DNA of 64,000 bases from Cellulophaga fucicola (GCF_900119145.1 NZ_FPIY01000002.1:124001-188000), one strand, 5' to 3'. Positions 1 through 10,458 are shown, counted from the stretch's first letter. Notes: generated from the letters alone by a model not told the origin. Program-made: numbers and translations.

Positions 1-537
1 AGTAGATCTAACTTAAACACAAGTACATCTAGATCTAATGTAAGTTACAGATCTGGGAAGTCTGCAACATCATCAAGAAGCAACACAAGCTACAGAAATT
101 CTGGAACATACAGTAACCGATCTAATGTTAGCGCAGATGGCATAGACCGTAATAGATCTTACAGAACTAGCCGAAGCACAAGAACACAACCTAGATATAG
201 CTCATCTAGAAGTAACACATATAACAGAGGAACATCTACTTCTGCTAACAGAGGCTCAACATACAGTCGCAGCAACTCTAGCAGCACTAGACCAACATAC
301 AGAACATCTTCTAGCTCATCTAGATCTAATTCTACGTACTCTAAACCATCATCATCTAGAAGCACTGGAACTAGCACAAGAAGCTCTGGAACAACAACTA
401 CAAGAAGTAGTAGTTCTTCTTCTAGATCATCATCTGCAGGTAGATCTTCTTCATCTAGTAGTAGGTCATCTTCTAGCGGAAGGTCATCTTCTAGTAGTAG
501 ATCTTCAGGCGGTAGATCATCTGGCGGTAGAGGGTAA
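1..537 (+). CDS. C-terminal part of a Ser/Arg-rich low-complexity protein (5' end outside window)
   Basis: An open frame enters the window at base 1 and ends with TAA at 535-537, giving 178 codons with no start required here. The product is almost entirely Ser, Arg, Thr, Asn, Gly and Tyr: irregular SRS/SSRSS units first, then runs of serine broken by single arginines, ending in Gly-Gly-Arg repeats. The DNA carries many AGATCT/TCTAGA hexamers because Ser-Arg pairs are often coded TCT AGA. The segment is probably a disordered, very basic tail of a larger protein whose folded part lies upstream. It is followed after 40 bases by an outer-membrane protein on the same strand, so the two may be cotranscribed. 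I do not recognise the family and cannot assign a function. Confidence 0.75.
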   Translation, partial: SRSNLNTSTSRSNVSYRSGKSATSSRSNTSYRNSGTYSNRSNVSADGIDRNRSYRTSRSTRTQPRYSSSRSNTYNRGTSTSANRGSTYSRSNSSSTRPTYRTSSSSSRSNSTYSKPSSSRSTGTSTRSSGTTTTRSSSSSSRSSSAGRSSSSSSRSSSSGRSSSSSRSSGGRSSGGRG

Positions 538-577
538 ACTATAAAATTTAATAAAGAAATAACTAAAAACTCAAAGG

Positions 578-2077
578 ATGAAAAATTACATCGTCTTAGC
601 GTTTGGGCTGGTATGCTCTATGGCTACTGCTCAAAATATAAATGACGCATTACTATATAGTCAGCAAAACACACAGGGAACAGCGCGTTATCAAGGAATG
701 AGTGGTGCTTTTGGAGCTTTAGGAGGAGATTTATCTGCCCTAAATATTAACCCTGCTGGTGCTGCAGTTTTTAACAATCACTTGTTCTCTGCAACCCTAT
801 CTAACTACAATAAAAAAAATAGTTCTAATTATTTTGGAACCAATAGAGAGTCTAAGGAAAATTACTTAGAAATTAATCAAGTTGGTGGAGTTATGGTTTT
901 TAAAGCCAACAACTCTAACTGGAAAAAAATTGCTATTGCTGCCAATTACGATTTAGTTCAGAATTTTGATAATAATTTTACTATTTCTGGAAATAGCAAT
1001 CAAGGTATAGACCAGTACTTTTTAAGCTATGCAGACGAAACTCCTTATGGACCTTTAAAAGTAAGAAGTGGCGAATACCTAGAAGAAGCTTATTTAGACA
1101 TTGGTAACTCTTTAGGATTTAGAGATCAGCAAGCATTTTTAGGTATTGAAGGAGGCATTATAAGCCCCGTAAGTACTAATGACAATAATAATTCTTATGT
1201 TAAAAACGCAGATTACACTACAGTAGACCAAAATTATTTTGAAAACACAACTGGTTATAACAGTAAATTTATTTTAGATTTTGCAACACAATACCAAGAC
1301 AATTTATACTTAGGAGCATCTTTAAATTTTCACAGTATAAATTACGACAAATACACTGAGTTTACAGAAACAGGCTATGCTTCTGGATCTCCTATTTCTA
1401 GAACTACTTTTGATAATTATTTACACACAGAGGGTAACGGTTTTTCTTTTGCTTTAGGAGCAATTGCTAAAGTAAACGAATTTGTAAGAATTGGAGCAAG
1501 TTACGAATCTCCTACTTGGTACAGGTTAACTGATGATACTGCACAACGTATTTCTTCAGACTTAGCTAACCCCGACATTAATTTTATCAACTTTAATATT
1601 GTAAATCTATATGAAGAATACAAAATTAAAACTCCAGCTAAAGCTACAGGTAGTTTAGCTGTAATTTTTGGAAAATCTGGATTATTGAGTTTAGATTACG
1701 GTTACCAAGATATGAGTAATGCAGAAATAAGACCAACAAATGATCCTGGCTTCGCAAGTGCTAATGAAGATATTTCTAATGAGTTAGGAGCTGTATCCAC
1801 ACTAAGATTTGGTGGTGAGTACAGAATTGATGACGTAAGCCTTAGAGCTGGTTACAGATACGAACAAAGTCCTTACCTAGACGAAGAAACTATTGGAGAT
1901 TTAAATGGTTTTTCTTTAGGGTTTGGATATTCTTTTGGTCCTAACAGAATAGATTTAGCATATAACAGAGTAGAACAAGATGTTAACAAACAATTATTTA
2001 ATACTGGTTTAAATACACCTGCATTTGTAAATAACGTAAACACTAATATTACTGTAGGCTATACAGTAAACTTCTAA
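578..2077 (+). CDS. OmpP1/FadL-family outer-membrane transport protein
   Basis: This 499-residue protein starts with a signal peptide cleaved near Ala18-Gln19. Around residues 45-66 it has the Gly/Ala-rich stretch with Asn-Pro-Ala-Gly that is typical of the FadL/OmpP1 N-terminal hatch. The rest is a pattern of alternating beta strands and it ends in an aromatic residue (Phe), as expected of an outer-membrane barrel. Members of this family carry hydrophobic compounds across the outer membrane; in Bacteroidota they are often labelled hemin receptors, a label I would not rely on. A hairpin terminator follows at 2102-2131. The substrate cannot be inferred. Confidence 0.85.
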   Translation: MKNYIVLAFGLVCSMATAQNINDALLYSQQNTQGTARYQGMSGAFGALGGDLSALNINPAGAAVFNNHLFSATLSNYNKKNSSNYFGTNRESKENYLEINQVGGVMVFKANNSNWKKIAIAANYDLVQNFDNNFTISGNSNQGIDQYFLSYADETPYGPLKVRSGEYLEEAYLDIGNSLGFRDQQAFLGIEGGIISPVSTNDNNNSYVKNADYTTVDQNYFENTTGYNSKFILDFATQYQDNLYLGASLNFHSINYDKYTEFTETGYASGSPISRTTFDNYLHTEGNGFSFALGAIAKVNEFVRIGASYESPTWYRLTDDTAQRISSDLANPDINFINFNIVNLYEEYKIKTPAKATGSLAVIFGKSGLLSLDYGYQDMSNAEIRPTNDPGFASANEDISNELGAVSTLRFGGEYRIDDVSLRAGYRYEQSPYLDEETIGDLNGFSLGFGYSFGPNRIDLAYNRVEQDVNKQLFNTGLNTPAFVNNVNTNITVGYTVNF

Positions 2078-2101
2078 GTCATATTTTTTCAACAATAAAC
2101 A

Positions 2102-2131
2102 AAAAAGCTATCCTGTTGGATAGCTTTTTTT
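2102..2131. terminator. Bidirectional hairpin terminator between convergent genes
   Basis: A near-perfect inverted repeat (AAAAAGCTATCC, 4-base loop, GGATAGCTTTTTT) lies 25 bases after the OmpP1 gene and before the convergent type IX cargo gene. A-tract and T-tract on its two sides let it act on both strands. Confidence 0.85.
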
Positions 2132-2179
2132 GTTTAATATATCTTTTTTTTGATTTTCTATTCACTCTTTTTACTTCAT

Positions 2180-3562
2180 CTATCTCTTTAAAGTAAAATG
2201 ATTCTGCAATGTCTTAGCTACAATAACACCACCCTCTGTTTCCGCATATTCCATACGAAACCAATAATCAGATTCTGGCATATCCTTACCATTAAAAGTA
2301 CCGTTCCAGGTTACGCCGGCAGCCAACTGCTTCAATAACTTTCCATACCTATCATAAATATATACTCTTGCATCTACTAATTCTTCAATTCCAAGAACAT
2401 TCCAACCATCATGAAAACCATCTCCATTAGGTGTAAAAAACTTTGGATATCCTATTACTAAAAAAGGAATCTCTTCTGTAATACCGCAACCATTTTTATC
2501 ATTTACAATTAATGTATTTTGTCCTGGTGGCACATCATGAAAAAGTGTTTCATCTTGAAATTCTCCCCCGTTAATTGCATACTCATAATCGCTATTACCA
2601 TTAACAAGAACTTCTATCTTATTTCTATCTACCAGATAATCTACAACTGTAATTTCTATATCTGATACAATTGGTGCTGCGTGAAAATATATTAAAATAT
2701 CATCTACAACAGTAGTTGGAGTTCCTGATATTGTTGTAATTTCTACAAAGTATCTTCCTGTGTTTGGACTAGTAACCGTATATTCTGTACCTGTTGCTAA
2801 GTTTGCATTATCAATTACTCCATCATCTTCATAATCTACAGACCAAACTACACTAGCAACATCTGGACCAACTGGAGAACGAAAAGCACTTAAAACTACA
2901 TCTGGATCACCTTCGCAACCAACAATATCTAACCCCAAAAACTCATCTCTAAAAGTACAATCTAAAGCATCTACATCACCTGTAAAAGTTAAAGTAAAAG
3001 GCTCTGGATCACCATCAAAATTTGTATTGTAATTATTTATAAGAATATAGTAAATTTCACCTGCCGCAATATCTAATAACTCGTCGTACGTATTTTTACT
3101 TCCTTTAACAAATTCAAAACCATCTTGCCCAGATTCAGGATTTGTACCTAAACCAGTAAAAGATGTATTATTAGCCTCATAGTTACATCGCAAAGGTTGC
3201 GCCGTACCATTACTTATACTTGCACAATCTGTATCTGGTCCATAAATAGCAAAATCCCACTCGGCCGTATCCGTAGTGGCCTCAATATCAAAACCAATAC
3301 TACCATCTTCTAATGCCCTAAAAGCATACCAAGAGGTGTTATTTTCTATATTTGCAGAACTATTACTGCCCTTTTCTAAACAACCAGTTTGACGTATATC
3401 ATCAGGGTCAAAATCGTCTATATCTCCACGGCCATCTGCTATACCAGAGATAGGAGCATCACCACAAACGGGTATTGCCGATCTACAATCTGGAGTAAAC
3501 TGCGCGTTGCTAATTAGAGTAAAAAAAAGAAATCCTACTACTATTTTATATTGTAATCGCAT
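2180..3562 (-). CDS. Secreted protein with type IX secretion type B sorting domain (shorter paralog)
   Basis: The 460-residue protein has a signal peptide (about 1-20), then a Cys-containing domain rich in Asp and Asn that begins with DCRSAIPVCGD. Its last ~89 residues (from about 372) form the gliding-motility-associated type B C-terminal domain: FFTPNGDGFHDGW, then IYDRYGKLLKQL, WNGTFNGKDMPESDYWF, and a terminal FTLKR. This domain directs export by the type IX secretion system and attachment or release at the cell surface. The middle section resembles Ig-like modules. The next minus-strand gene upstream, 127 bases away, is a longer paralog with the same N-terminal and C-terminal domains. 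The sorting domain is clear, but the surface role (adhesin or gliding-related) is unknown. Confidence 0.9.
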   Translation of the reverse strand: MRLQYKIVVGFLFFTLISNAQFTPDCRSAIPVCGDAPISGIADGRGDIDDFDPDDIRQTGCLEKGSNSSANIENNTSWYAFRALEDGSIGFDIEATTDTAEWDFAIYGPDTDCASISNGTAQPLRCNYEANNTSFTGLGTNPESGQDGFEFVKGSKNTYDELLDIAAGEIYYILINNYNTNFDGDPEPFTLTFTGDVDALDCTFRDEFLGLDIVGCEGDPDVVLSAFRSPVGPDVASVVWSVDYEDDGVIDNANLATGTEYTVTSPNTGRYFVEITTISGTPTTVVDDILIYFHAAPIVSDIEITVVDYLVDRNKIEVLVNGNSDYEYAINGGEFQDETLFHDVPPGQNTLIVNDKNGCGITEEIPFLVIGYPKFFTPNGDGFHDGWNVLGIEELVDARVYIYDRYGKLLKQLAAGVTWNGTFNGKDMPESDYWFRMEYAETEGGVIVAKTLQNHFTLKR

Positions 3563-3689
3563 AAATTTTATTACTGTATGGAATGTTACATAACCATATT
3601 ATAAGCGTCAAGTAATAAAATTTATTGCATTACATCGAATATTTTTTTTTATAATCGACGAAATACCCTTTTGACTTCTAGTTAAAAAT

Positions 3690-5489
3690 TTATCGTTTTA
3701 AGGTAAAGTGACTCCTTATATGTTTTGCATACACTTTATCTCCTGTAGTATTTATGTAGCTTAACTTAAACCAATAGTCTGACTCTGGAAGCAATTTACC
3801 TCCGTAAGCACCGTTCCAACCTTGATTACCGCTCAGTTGCTTTAATAACTTCCCATATCTATCAAAAATATGTACAACTGGTTCTTGTAAAGAAGACATT
3901 CCTTTTATTTGCCAAGTATCATTTATTCCGTCTCCATTTGGAGTAAAATAATTATCAAAACCAACCACAACAATATCTTCTGTCACAAAACCACAACCAT
4001 TTTTATCTATAATAGAAACGGTATGCGCACCAGCAGAAACGTCTGCAAAAACATTACTATCCTGCACAGGCATACCATCAATTTGGTATTCAAAATTACC
4101 AATAATATCAGTCTCAACCGTTACCTTATTATTTGCATTAAAATCTTCTATAACAACATTAGATATTGTTGGCGTCTGCCAAACTACAACAGAAATTTCC
4201 ACCGTATTTACACAAGTTAAACCTGCATTAGTAAACATAATATCTAAGACATATGTACCCGCAGAAAACACTTCTATAGCTGGAGTGGTTTCTCCACTAC
4301 TCCAACTGTAACTATAATTTACATTTGGACTTGTTTCTCCTATTGTTTCAGACGTAGTTCCTTCACACAAAAACACTTCTGTTTCTGCAGTTGTTGTTGG
4401 CGTTTCAATTACAGTAAATTCAAATTCCTCAGAAACATCAAAGCATTTTGGATTTTTTGCTGATGTGGTTCTTACATATACAGTATGTACTCCAGAAGGA
4501 GGACTGTATTGCATTGGCAAACTAGCTGTATTATTAACTGCATCTATTGGGGTTGCGTGGTAGCTAATAATAAAATCGTCTGGAGATTGCGCACCCAAAG
4601 CTTCACTATTTTTAGATTCTAAGTTAAAAGGAAGAGTTTCTTCACATAAAGCAACATCGGTAACAACACTAGTTGTTGGCGCAGCTGAAAAAGCAACTTG
4701 TACATCACTAATTAAAACATCTGCTGTAATAGAAATAACCTCTGCTCTATACATAGCACCTGTGGTAACATCTATAGTTGCATTTGTTTCTCCTAAAATT
4801 TCTGTATATCCCAAGCCAATATCTCTATACCAAGTGTATGATGCTGTGTTTGGCGTAGTTGCATCTAACCGAACTATATCACCATCACAAGCAGCAATTG
4901 GCGGACCTAATAAATTACTTATTATAGAACAATCTAATGCCGTATTTGGATAATCTATAAATATTTGTCCAGAAAACTGAATTGAAAAACCTGAATTTAA
5001 ATTACTAAAATTATTTATTAGCAAGTAATACTCTTCGCCTGCCTCTACATCTAACCAATCTTCATACTGTACATTTGTTGCTCCAGTTGGGTCTTCTCCT
5101 ATTCCTGTAAACGAATTACTATCTCCGTTATCAAAAAAATTACAACGGACAGGATCACCTAAACTACTACAATCCGTAGCTCTATAAAGTGCAAAATCCC
5201 AATCTTCATTAACATCAAAACTAATATTAAATCCTAATTGCCCCGCTTCACCCGTTTTAAACCTATACCAAGCAGAATTAGATTCTATTGCTCCAGACAA
5301 GGTTTTTTCTAGACAACCAGTTTCATCTGCTCCTCCAAAATCATCTACTCCATAACCATCTGTACCACCATTAGTTGGCGTATTATTACAAATAGGTATA
5401 GCAGTGCTACAATCTGCAGATACTTGCGCACTAGCAGACAGCAACCCTAACGTATATAAAAAAAACGCTATTGCGTAAAACCTTTTCAT
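3690..5489 (-). CDS. Secreted protein with type IX secretion type B sorting domain (longer paralog)
   Basis: This 599-residue protein has a signal peptide ending near Ala-Gln at 21-22. The N-terminal domain opens with DCSTAIPICNN and shares with its neighbour the Gly-Cys-Leu-Glu-Lys and 'WDFALY' patches. Several repeated Ig/PKD-like segments carrying Thr-Thr-Ser-Val motifs occupy residues ~180-430. The last ~89 residues are the type B sorting domain (FTPNGDGINDTWQIKG, IFDRYGKLLKQL, LPESDYWFKL, terminal FTLKR). Compared with the gene at 2180-3562 it carries about 140 extra residues in the repeat region. The pair looks like a tandem duplication followed by length change. Export through the type IX system is well supported; its ligand or function is unknown. 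Confidence 0.9.
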   Translation of the reverse strand: MKRFYAIAFFLYTLGLLSASAQVSADCSTAIPICNNTPTNGGTDGYGVDDFGGADETGCLEKTLSGAIESNSAWYRFKTGEAGQLGFNISFDVNEDWDFALYRATDCSSLGDPVRCNFFDNGDSNSFTGIGEDPTGATNVQYEDWLDVEAGEEYYLLINNFSNLNSGFSIQFSGQIFIDYPNTALDCSIISNLLGPPIAACDGDIVRLDATTPNTASYTWYRDIGLGYTEILGETNATIDVTTGAMYRAEVISITADVLISDVQVAFSAAPTTSVVTDVALCEETLPFNLESKNSEALGAQSPDDFIISYHATPIDAVNNTASLPMQYSPPSGVHTVYVRTTSAKNPKCFDVSEEFEFTVIETPTTTAETEVFLCEGTTSETIGETSPNVNYSYSWSSGETTPAIEVFSAGTYVLDIMFTNAGLTCVNTVEISVVVWQTPTISNVVIEDFNANNKVTVETDIIGNFEYQIDGMPVQDSNVFADVSAGAHTVSIIDKNGCGFVTEDIVVVGFDNYFTPNGDGINDTWQIKGMSSLQEPVVHIFDRYGKLLKQLSGNQGWNGAYGGKLLPESDYWFKLSYINTTGDKVYAKHIRSHFTLKR

Positions 5490-5594
5490 AGATAGATAAA
5501 AGCTTGAGGTATGTAAAACTAAACCTTAACAAACTTTAGCACTAATTAATGTTGTCAAACACCTAAACAATGATATTAAATGCCATATTATGTA

Positions 5595-5602
5595 TATCTT
5601 TG
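5595..5602 (+). promoter_or_regulatory. Bacteroidota -7 promoter element (TATCTTTG) for folE
   Basis: TATCTTTG matches the TAnnTTTG consensus of the primary sigma factor of Bacteroidota. Transcription should start near 5607-5609, which is downstream of the upstream in-frame ATG at 5580, so the ATG at 5625 is the likely start of folE. Confidence 0.65.
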
Positions 5603-5624
5603 CTTTTCTAAAAAATTTAGGCTG

Positions 5625-6305
5625 ATGAAAATAGGAAGCACTATAGAAGGGTTTGATGAAGATATGGATAATGACCATTTATCTGCAGCTGAAAACACCC
5701 CTTTAAGAGAAGACGCTTTTGATCTTAATGATGACCAAAAGATAGAAAAAATACAGGCCAGCGTTAGAGATATATTAACGACCCTTGGGATGGATTTAAC
5801 AGACGACAGCTTAAATGACACTCCTAAGCGTGTTGCTAAAATGTTTGTAAAAGACATTTTTGGCGGTTTAAACCCAGAAAGAAAACCAAAATCTTCTTCG
5901 TTTGACAATAAGTACAAATACGGAGAAATGTTGGTAGAAAAGAACATTACACTTTACTCTACTTGCGAACACCATTTACTACCTATAGTTGGTATTGCAC
6001 ACGTTGCTTACATATCTAAAGGTACTGTTGTGGGTTTATCTAAAATGAACCGTATTGTAGATTACTACGCAAAAAGACCACAAGTACAAGAAAGACTTAA
6101 CATACAAATTGTTAGAGAATTACAAGAGGTATTAGGAACAGAAGATGTTGCTTGCGTTATAGATGCAAAACACCTTTGCGTAAACTCTAGAGGTATTAGA
6201 GACATACAAAGTAGCACTGTTACCGCAGAATATGGTGGTAAATTTAAAGAGCACAATACTCGTAAAGAATTCTTAGACTACATAAAGCTAGACACCAACT
6301 TTTAA
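5625..6305 (+). CDS. folE: GTP cyclohydrolase I
   Basis: The enzyme converts GTP to 7,8-dihydroneopterin triphosphate, the entry step to tetrahydrofolate (and to queuosine via the same product). From the ATG at 5625 the protein has 226 residues, typical of type I enzymes. The zinc ligands are visible: Cys114 in STCEHHLLP with His117 beside it, and Cys185 in HLCVNSRG. The GTP-binding and active-site block around GLSKMNRIV is intact. An earlier in-frame ATG at 5580 adds 15 residues but lies upstream of the TATCTTTG promoter element, so I reject it. cysS begins 15 bases after the stop codon and is probably cotranscribed. Confidence 0.97.
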   Translation: MKIGSTIEGFDEDMDNDHLSAAENTPLREDAFDLNDDQKIEKIQASVRDILTTLGMDLTDDSLNDTPKRVAKMFVKDIFGGLNPERKPKSSSFDNKYKYGEMLVEKNITLYSTCEHHLLPIVGIAHVAYISKGTVVGLSKMNRIVDYYAKRPQVQERLNIQIVRELQEVLGTEDVACVIDAKHLCVNSRGIRDIQSSTVTAEYGGKFKEHNTRKEFLDYIKLDTNF

Positions 6306-6320
6306 TTACTTTCACCTATA

Positions 6321-7805
6321 ATGCAACTTTACAAAAATCAAACAATAAAAGTTTACAATTCCCTTTCTGGAAAAAAAGAAGAGTTTAAACCCATAAACGA
6401 CGGTCATATTGGTATGTACGTATGTGGACCTACAGTCTACAGCAATGTACACCTAGGTAACTGCCGTACGTTTATGTCTTTTGATATGATTTTTAGATAC
6501 TTTAAGCATTTAGGGTACAAGGTACGCTATGTACGTAATATTACAGATGCCGGACATTTAGTTGATGATGCAGACGAAGGTGAAGATAAAATTGCAAAAA
6601 AGGCACGTTTAGAACAAATAGAACCTATGGAAGTAGTACAACGCTACACCGTAGATTTTCATAACACATTACAAAAATTCAATTTTTTACCTCCAAGTAT
6701 TGAGCCAACAGCAACAGGACACATAATAGAGCAGATAGAGATTATTAAAGAGATAATTGAAAAAGGACTGGCATATGAAGTTAATGGTTCTGTTTATTTT
6801 GATGTAGTTGAGTTTAACAAAACAAACAATTACGGTATACTTAGTGGCAGGAAATTAGAAGATATGATTGCGAATACTCGTGAGCTATCTGCTCAGAGTG
6901 ATAAGAAAAATCCGCAAGATTTTGCACTTTGGAAAAAAGCAGAACCAGAGCATATTATGCGCTGGCCTTCTCCTTGGGGAGATGGTTTTCCTGGCTGGCA
7001 CTTAGAGTGTACTGCTATGAGTACTAAATACCTAGGAGAGACTTTTGATATTCACGGAGGCGGAATGGACTTAAAATTTCCACACCACGAATGCGAAATT
7101 GCACAGGCACAAGCCAGTAACGGAGCTGCTCCAGTAAACTATTGGTTACACGCAAACATGCTTACTCTAAACGGTAAAAAAATGTCTAAATCTACAGACA
7201 ATAATATTTACCCTAACGAGATTTTTAGCGGAGATAATAAAATATTAAGCAAAGCATTTTCTGCTTCTGCTGTTCGCTTTTTTATGATGCAAGCACACTA
7301 CACTAGTATTTTAGACCTTAGTAATGATGCATTGTTGGCATCAGAAAAAGGATACTTAAAACTAATGGAAGCAATTTCATCTTTAAAAACAATAGAGACT
7401 GGTAGCAAAACTGAATTTGGCGTAGCTGCTTGGCAACAAAAATGTTATGATGCAATGAATGACGATTTTAACTCGCCCATTCTAATTGCTCATTTATTTG
7501 AAGCCGTAAAGCATATTAACCTAATAAAAGACGACAAAGAAACTATTACCAAAGAAGACAAGGAATTATTAGAGAATACACTAAACACCTTTGTTTTTGA
7601 CATTTTAGGACTTACCGGTGTTAATGAAGACGCTAATGGTAACTCAGAAAAACTAGAAGAAGTAGTAAACTTGCTAATACAATTACGTAATGATGCACGT
7701 AGCAATAAAGATTTTGCTTTATCAGACCAAATACGTGACCAATTATTAGCAATGGGTATACAATTAAAAGATGGTAAAGACGGTACTACGTTTAGCTTAA
7801 GTTAA
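6321..7805 (+). CDS. cysS: Cysteinyl-tRNA synthetase
   Basis: This class I aminoacyl-tRNA synthetase charges tRNA-Cys. At 494 residues it is the normal length. The zinc-binding and HIGH-like segment [15 protein letters not shown] sits at residues ~33-47, with Cys35 as a zinc ligand. [10 protein letters not shown] and HHECEIAQ, which complete the zinc site, are present, and KMSKS lies near residue 290. The C-terminal DALR-type helical domain ends with [18 protein letters not shown], a characteristic family signature. It follows folE by 15 bases. Its 3' end overlaps the convergent AraC-family gene by 14 bases, and no intrinsic terminator is visible between them. Confidence 0.98.
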   Translation: MQLYKNQTIKVYNSLSGKKEEFKPINDGHIGMYVCGPTVYSNVHLGNCRTFMSFDMIFRYFKHLGYKVRYVRNITDAGHLVDDADEGEDKIAKKARLEQIEPMEVVQRYTVDFHNTLQKFNFLPPSIEPTATGHIIEQIEIIKEIIEKGLAYEVNGSVYFDVVEFNKTNNYGILSGRKLEDMIANTRELSAQSDKKNPQDFALWKKAEPEHIMRWPSPWGDGFPGWHLECTAMSTKYLGETFDIHGGGMDLKFPHHECEIAQAQASNGAAPVNYWLHANMLTLNGKKMSKSTDNNIYPNEIFSGDNKILSKAFSASAVRFFMMQAHYTSILDLSNDALLASEKGYLKLMEAISSLKTIETGSKTEFGVAAWQQKCYDAMNDDFNSPILIAHLFEAVKHINLIKDDKETITKEDKELLENTLNTFVFDILGLTGVNEDANGNSEKLEEVVNLLIQLRNDARSNKDFALSDQIRDQLLAMGIQLKDGKDGTTFSLS

Positions 7806-8715
7806 GCGTAGTTTTAAATTTAGACTGGTATGCACTTGGTGATACCAGTTTTTCTCTTTTAAAAAGCCTATTAAAATAAGATCTGCTCTCAAATCCGCAT
7901 TCAAAATACACTTCTTTTATTTTTTTATTAGGATTTTGCAGTAATTCAACAGCCAACTTTATACGCTCATTATTTATAAATTCTATAGGAGAAAGTCCTA
8001 TTTCATTTTTAAACACCTTGTAAAAATGAGACTCACTCATACAAGCTTTTTTACTTAAACAAGCAATAGATAATGGTTCATCTAAATTATTTTTAATATA
8101 CTCTACTATAAAAGATATTCTACTGGTTTTATACAGTTTATGATTTGGGTTTGTATGTATTTTTCTTGAGTTACATTGTAAAATGCGCATTATTAATTCT
8201 TGCAACATATTATCTACAAAAAAATCTTTAGAAGGATGATTCTCTGTAAACAAATACAACAAACGTTTTATTATACCATAAATTGATGGATCATTAATAA
8301 AATGAAAATTATAATCCATTACATCCCACTCCACTCCATCTGCCTTAGGCATTGTCTCATTCATTAAGGTGGTTATTTGTTTTATTTTATCATTAGAAAT
8401 AGCCATTGCCAAACATCTAGTAGGACTATCACTTTTGGCCTCTGGAAAATCTATACACATAGGCTCATTAGCTGGTAGTATTAAAGATTCTCCAGGCAAA
8501 AAGTCAAAAGATTTTTCATTACTTAAGTGCATAATTTTTCTACCAACAATCATACTTGCTAAAACAGGGTCATTAAACTGCAGCAACACTTTTTCTGCTT
8601 CTACATATGTTTCAAAAACATGCATCTCTGCATTGTTTAGCGTATAGGAGGTTTGGTTTTCTACCAAGTTCTCTAGCTTTCTTCTCTTAAAAAAATCATT
8701 AGACAGGTTAAGCAT
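7792..8715 (-). CDS. AraC-family transcriptional regulator (probable regulator of the adjacent aldehyde dehydrogenase)
   Basis: The 307-residue protein has an N-terminal sensor domain of about 190 residues and a C-terminal pair of helix-turn-helix motifs at ~212-300. The segment [18 protein letters not shown] is the first HTH, and the second includes [16 protein letters not shown], matching the AraC signature. The N-terminal half resembles the AraC_N domain found in regulators of alcohol and aldehyde metabolism genes. It is divergent from the aldehyde dehydrogenase/DUF779 pair starting at 8935, with 219 bases between. That arrangement suggests it controls those genes, probably sensing an aldehyde or alcohol. 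The inducer is an inference; the family assignment is firm. Confidence 0.9.
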   Translation of the reverse strand: MLNLSNDFFKRRKLENLVENQTSYTLNNAEMHVFETYVEAEKVLLQFNDPVLASMIVGRKIMHLSNEKSFDFLPGESLILPANEPMCIDFPEAKSDSPTRCLAMAISNDKIKQITTLMNETMPKADGVEWDVMDYNFHFINDPSIYGIIKRLLYLFTENHPSKDFFVDNMLQELIMRILQCNSRKIHTNPNHKLYKTSRISFIVEYIKNNLDEPLSIACLSKKACMSESHFYKVFKNEIGLSPIEFINNERIKLAVELLQNPNKKIKEVYFECGFESRSYFNRLFKREKLVSPSAYQSKFKTTLNLS

Positions 8716-8867
8716 AACTCACAACATATAATTAATACTTCATAAAACAACAACTAATATTATTAAAAATACAAAAATTAAGCTAACAAAATATCAATTT
8801 AACAAACCTAAATAGAATTGTACACACAAACAATAGAATAGGTCAGCTATTAATCTGTTTAAATAAA

Positions 8868-8875
8868 TAATTTTG
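8868..8875 (+). promoter_or_regulatory. Bacteroidota -7 promoter element (TAATTTTG) before the aldehyde dehydrogenase
   Basis: TAATTTTG fits TAnnTTTG and lies 60 bases before the start codon in the divergent region shared with the AraC-family gene. No clear -33 TTG was found at the usual distance, which would suit an activator-dependent promoter. Confidence 0.45.
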
Positions 8876-8934
8876 AAAAACCCACAAAGGGAACATTAAC
8901 CTATTTTCTAATATTAAGTTAACACCCATTAATT

Positions 8935-10458
8935 ATGAGTAATTTAAAGACCAGTGAAAAACAGCAAATACAAAAACCAGAATTTAAACAGCAATATGAA
9001 AACTATATAGGCGGTAAATGGACATCTCCTAGCAAAGGAAATTATTTTGAAAACACATCTCCTGTAGACGGTAATAGTTTTACAAAAATACCTAGATCTA
9101 CAGAAGAAGATATAGAGTTAGCCATAGACGCTGCCTGGAAAGCAGCTCCCGAATGGAACAATTCTTCTGCTACTACCAGAAGCAATATGCTTTTAAAAAT
9201 TGCAGATATTATGGAGCAAAATCTAGAGATATTAGCAAGAGCAGAAACTTGGGACAATGGTAAAGCCATAAGAGAAACTACAGCAGCAGATTTACCGCTA
9301 GCCATAGACCATTTTAGATATTTTGCTGGTGTAATAAGAGCAGAGGAAGGCTCTGTAAGTGAATTAGACTCCAATACTGTTGCATTAAATGTTACAGAAC
9401 CTCTTGGGGTTGTTGCTCAAATAATTCCGTGGAATTTCCCTTTATTAATGGCAAGTTGGAAATTAGCTCCTGCATTAGCTGCTGGTAATTGTGTAATTAT
9501 AAAACCAGCAGAACAAACACCTGTAGGCATACTTATTTTAATGGAACTTATTGAAGACGTTTTACCTGCTGGCGTATTAAACATTGTTAATGGCTTTGGC
9601 GCTGAAGCCGGAAAACCATTAGCTAGCAGCCCAAGAATTAATAAAGTTGCTTTTACAGGAGAAACTACAACAGGGCAATTAATTATGCAATACGCATCTA
9701 AAAACATAACTCCTGTAACACTAGAGCTTGGTGGTAAATCTCCAAATATTTTCTTTGAAAGCATTATGGAAGCAGATGATGATTTTTTTGATAAATGTAT
9801 TGAAGGAGCAGTGATGTTTGCTTTAAACCAAGGAGAGGTGTGTACGTGTCCGTCAAGAATGCTAATTCAAGAAAATATTTATGATGCATTTATAGAACGT
9901 GTTATTGAGCGTACCAAAGCCATTAAGCTTGGACATCCTTTAGACAAAACAACAATGATGGGTGCACAGGCTTCTAATGATCAATATGAAAAAATATTAA
10001 ATTACATAAAAATAGGAAAAGAAGAAGGCTGCGAAATACTAGCTGGTGGTGATGCTGCCTTTAACGAAGGGCTAGAGGGCGGCTACTACATACAGCCTAC
10101 GATACTTAAAGGAAATAATAAAATGAGAGTTTTCCAAGAAGAAATTTTTGGACCAGTTGTATGTGTAACTACATTTAAAGATGAAGCAGAAGCTATAGAA
10201 ATTGCAAACGATACGCTGTATGGTTTAGGTGCTGGTGTATGGACAAGAGATACGCACCAAGCATATAAAGTTTCTAGAGCAGTACAATCTGGCAGAGTTT
10301 GGGTAAACTGCTATCATTTATACCCTGCACACGCCCCATTTGGTGGATATAAAAAATCTGGAATTGGGAGAGAAAATCATAAGATGATGCTAAGCCATTA
10401 CAGACAAACAAAAAATATGCTTATCTCTTACGACAAAAAAGCAATGGGATTCTTTTAA
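8935..10458 (+). CDS. NAD-dependent aldehyde dehydrogenase (ExaC/AldB-like)
   Basis: This 507-residue enzyme of the aldehyde dehydrogenase superfamily oxidises an aldehyde to a carboxylate with NAD(P)+. The general base Glu264 lies in LELGGKSPN, and the catalytic thiol Cys303 in [10 protein letters not shown] is followed by a second cysteine two residues on. The oxyanion-hole Asn in PWNFPLLM and the C-terminal [13 protein letters not shown] are present. The length and the paired DUF779 gene 10 bases downstream resemble acetaldehyde dehydrogenases of the ExaC/AldB group, which act on acetaldehyde and other short aldehydes. An AraC-family regulator is divergently encoded. Substrate is inferred from family and context. 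Confidence 0.93.
   Translation: MSNLKTSEKQQIQKPEFKQQYENYIGGKWTSPSKGNYFENTSPVDGNSFTKIPRSTEEDIELAIDAAWKAAPEWNNSSATTRSNMLLKIADIMEQNLEILARAETWDNGKAIRETTAADLPLAIDHFRYFAGVIRAEEGSVSELDSNTVALNVTEPLGVVAQIIPWNFPLLMASWKLAPALAAGNCVIIKPAEQTPVGILILMELIEDVLPAGVLNIVNGFGAEAGKPLASSPRINKVAFTGETTTGQLIMQYASKNITPVTLELGGKSPNIFFESIMEADDDFFDKCIEGAVMFALNQGEVCTCPSRMLIQENIYDAFIERVIERTKAIKLGHPLDKTTMMGAQASNDQYEKILNYIKIGKEEGCEILAGGDAAFNEGLEGGYYIQPTILKGNNKMRVFQEEIFGPVVCVTTFKDEAEAIEIANDTLYGLGAGVWTRDTHQAYKVSRAVQSGRVWVNCYHLYPAHAPFGGYKKSGIGRENHKMMLSHYRQTKNMLISYDKKAMGFF

Noticed and set aside
159-377. Minus-strand frame in the Ser/Arg-rich region with a Leu/Val/Asp/Glu-rich product
   Set aside because: It is the antisense of the repetitive Ser/Arg coding DNA and has a composition that follows from it; no start signal or homology.
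1-537. Repeated AGATCT hexamers that could suggest a direct-repeat or CRISPR-like array
   Set aside because: They are codons for Arg-Ser in a continuous frame; there is no regular spacing and no unique spacers.
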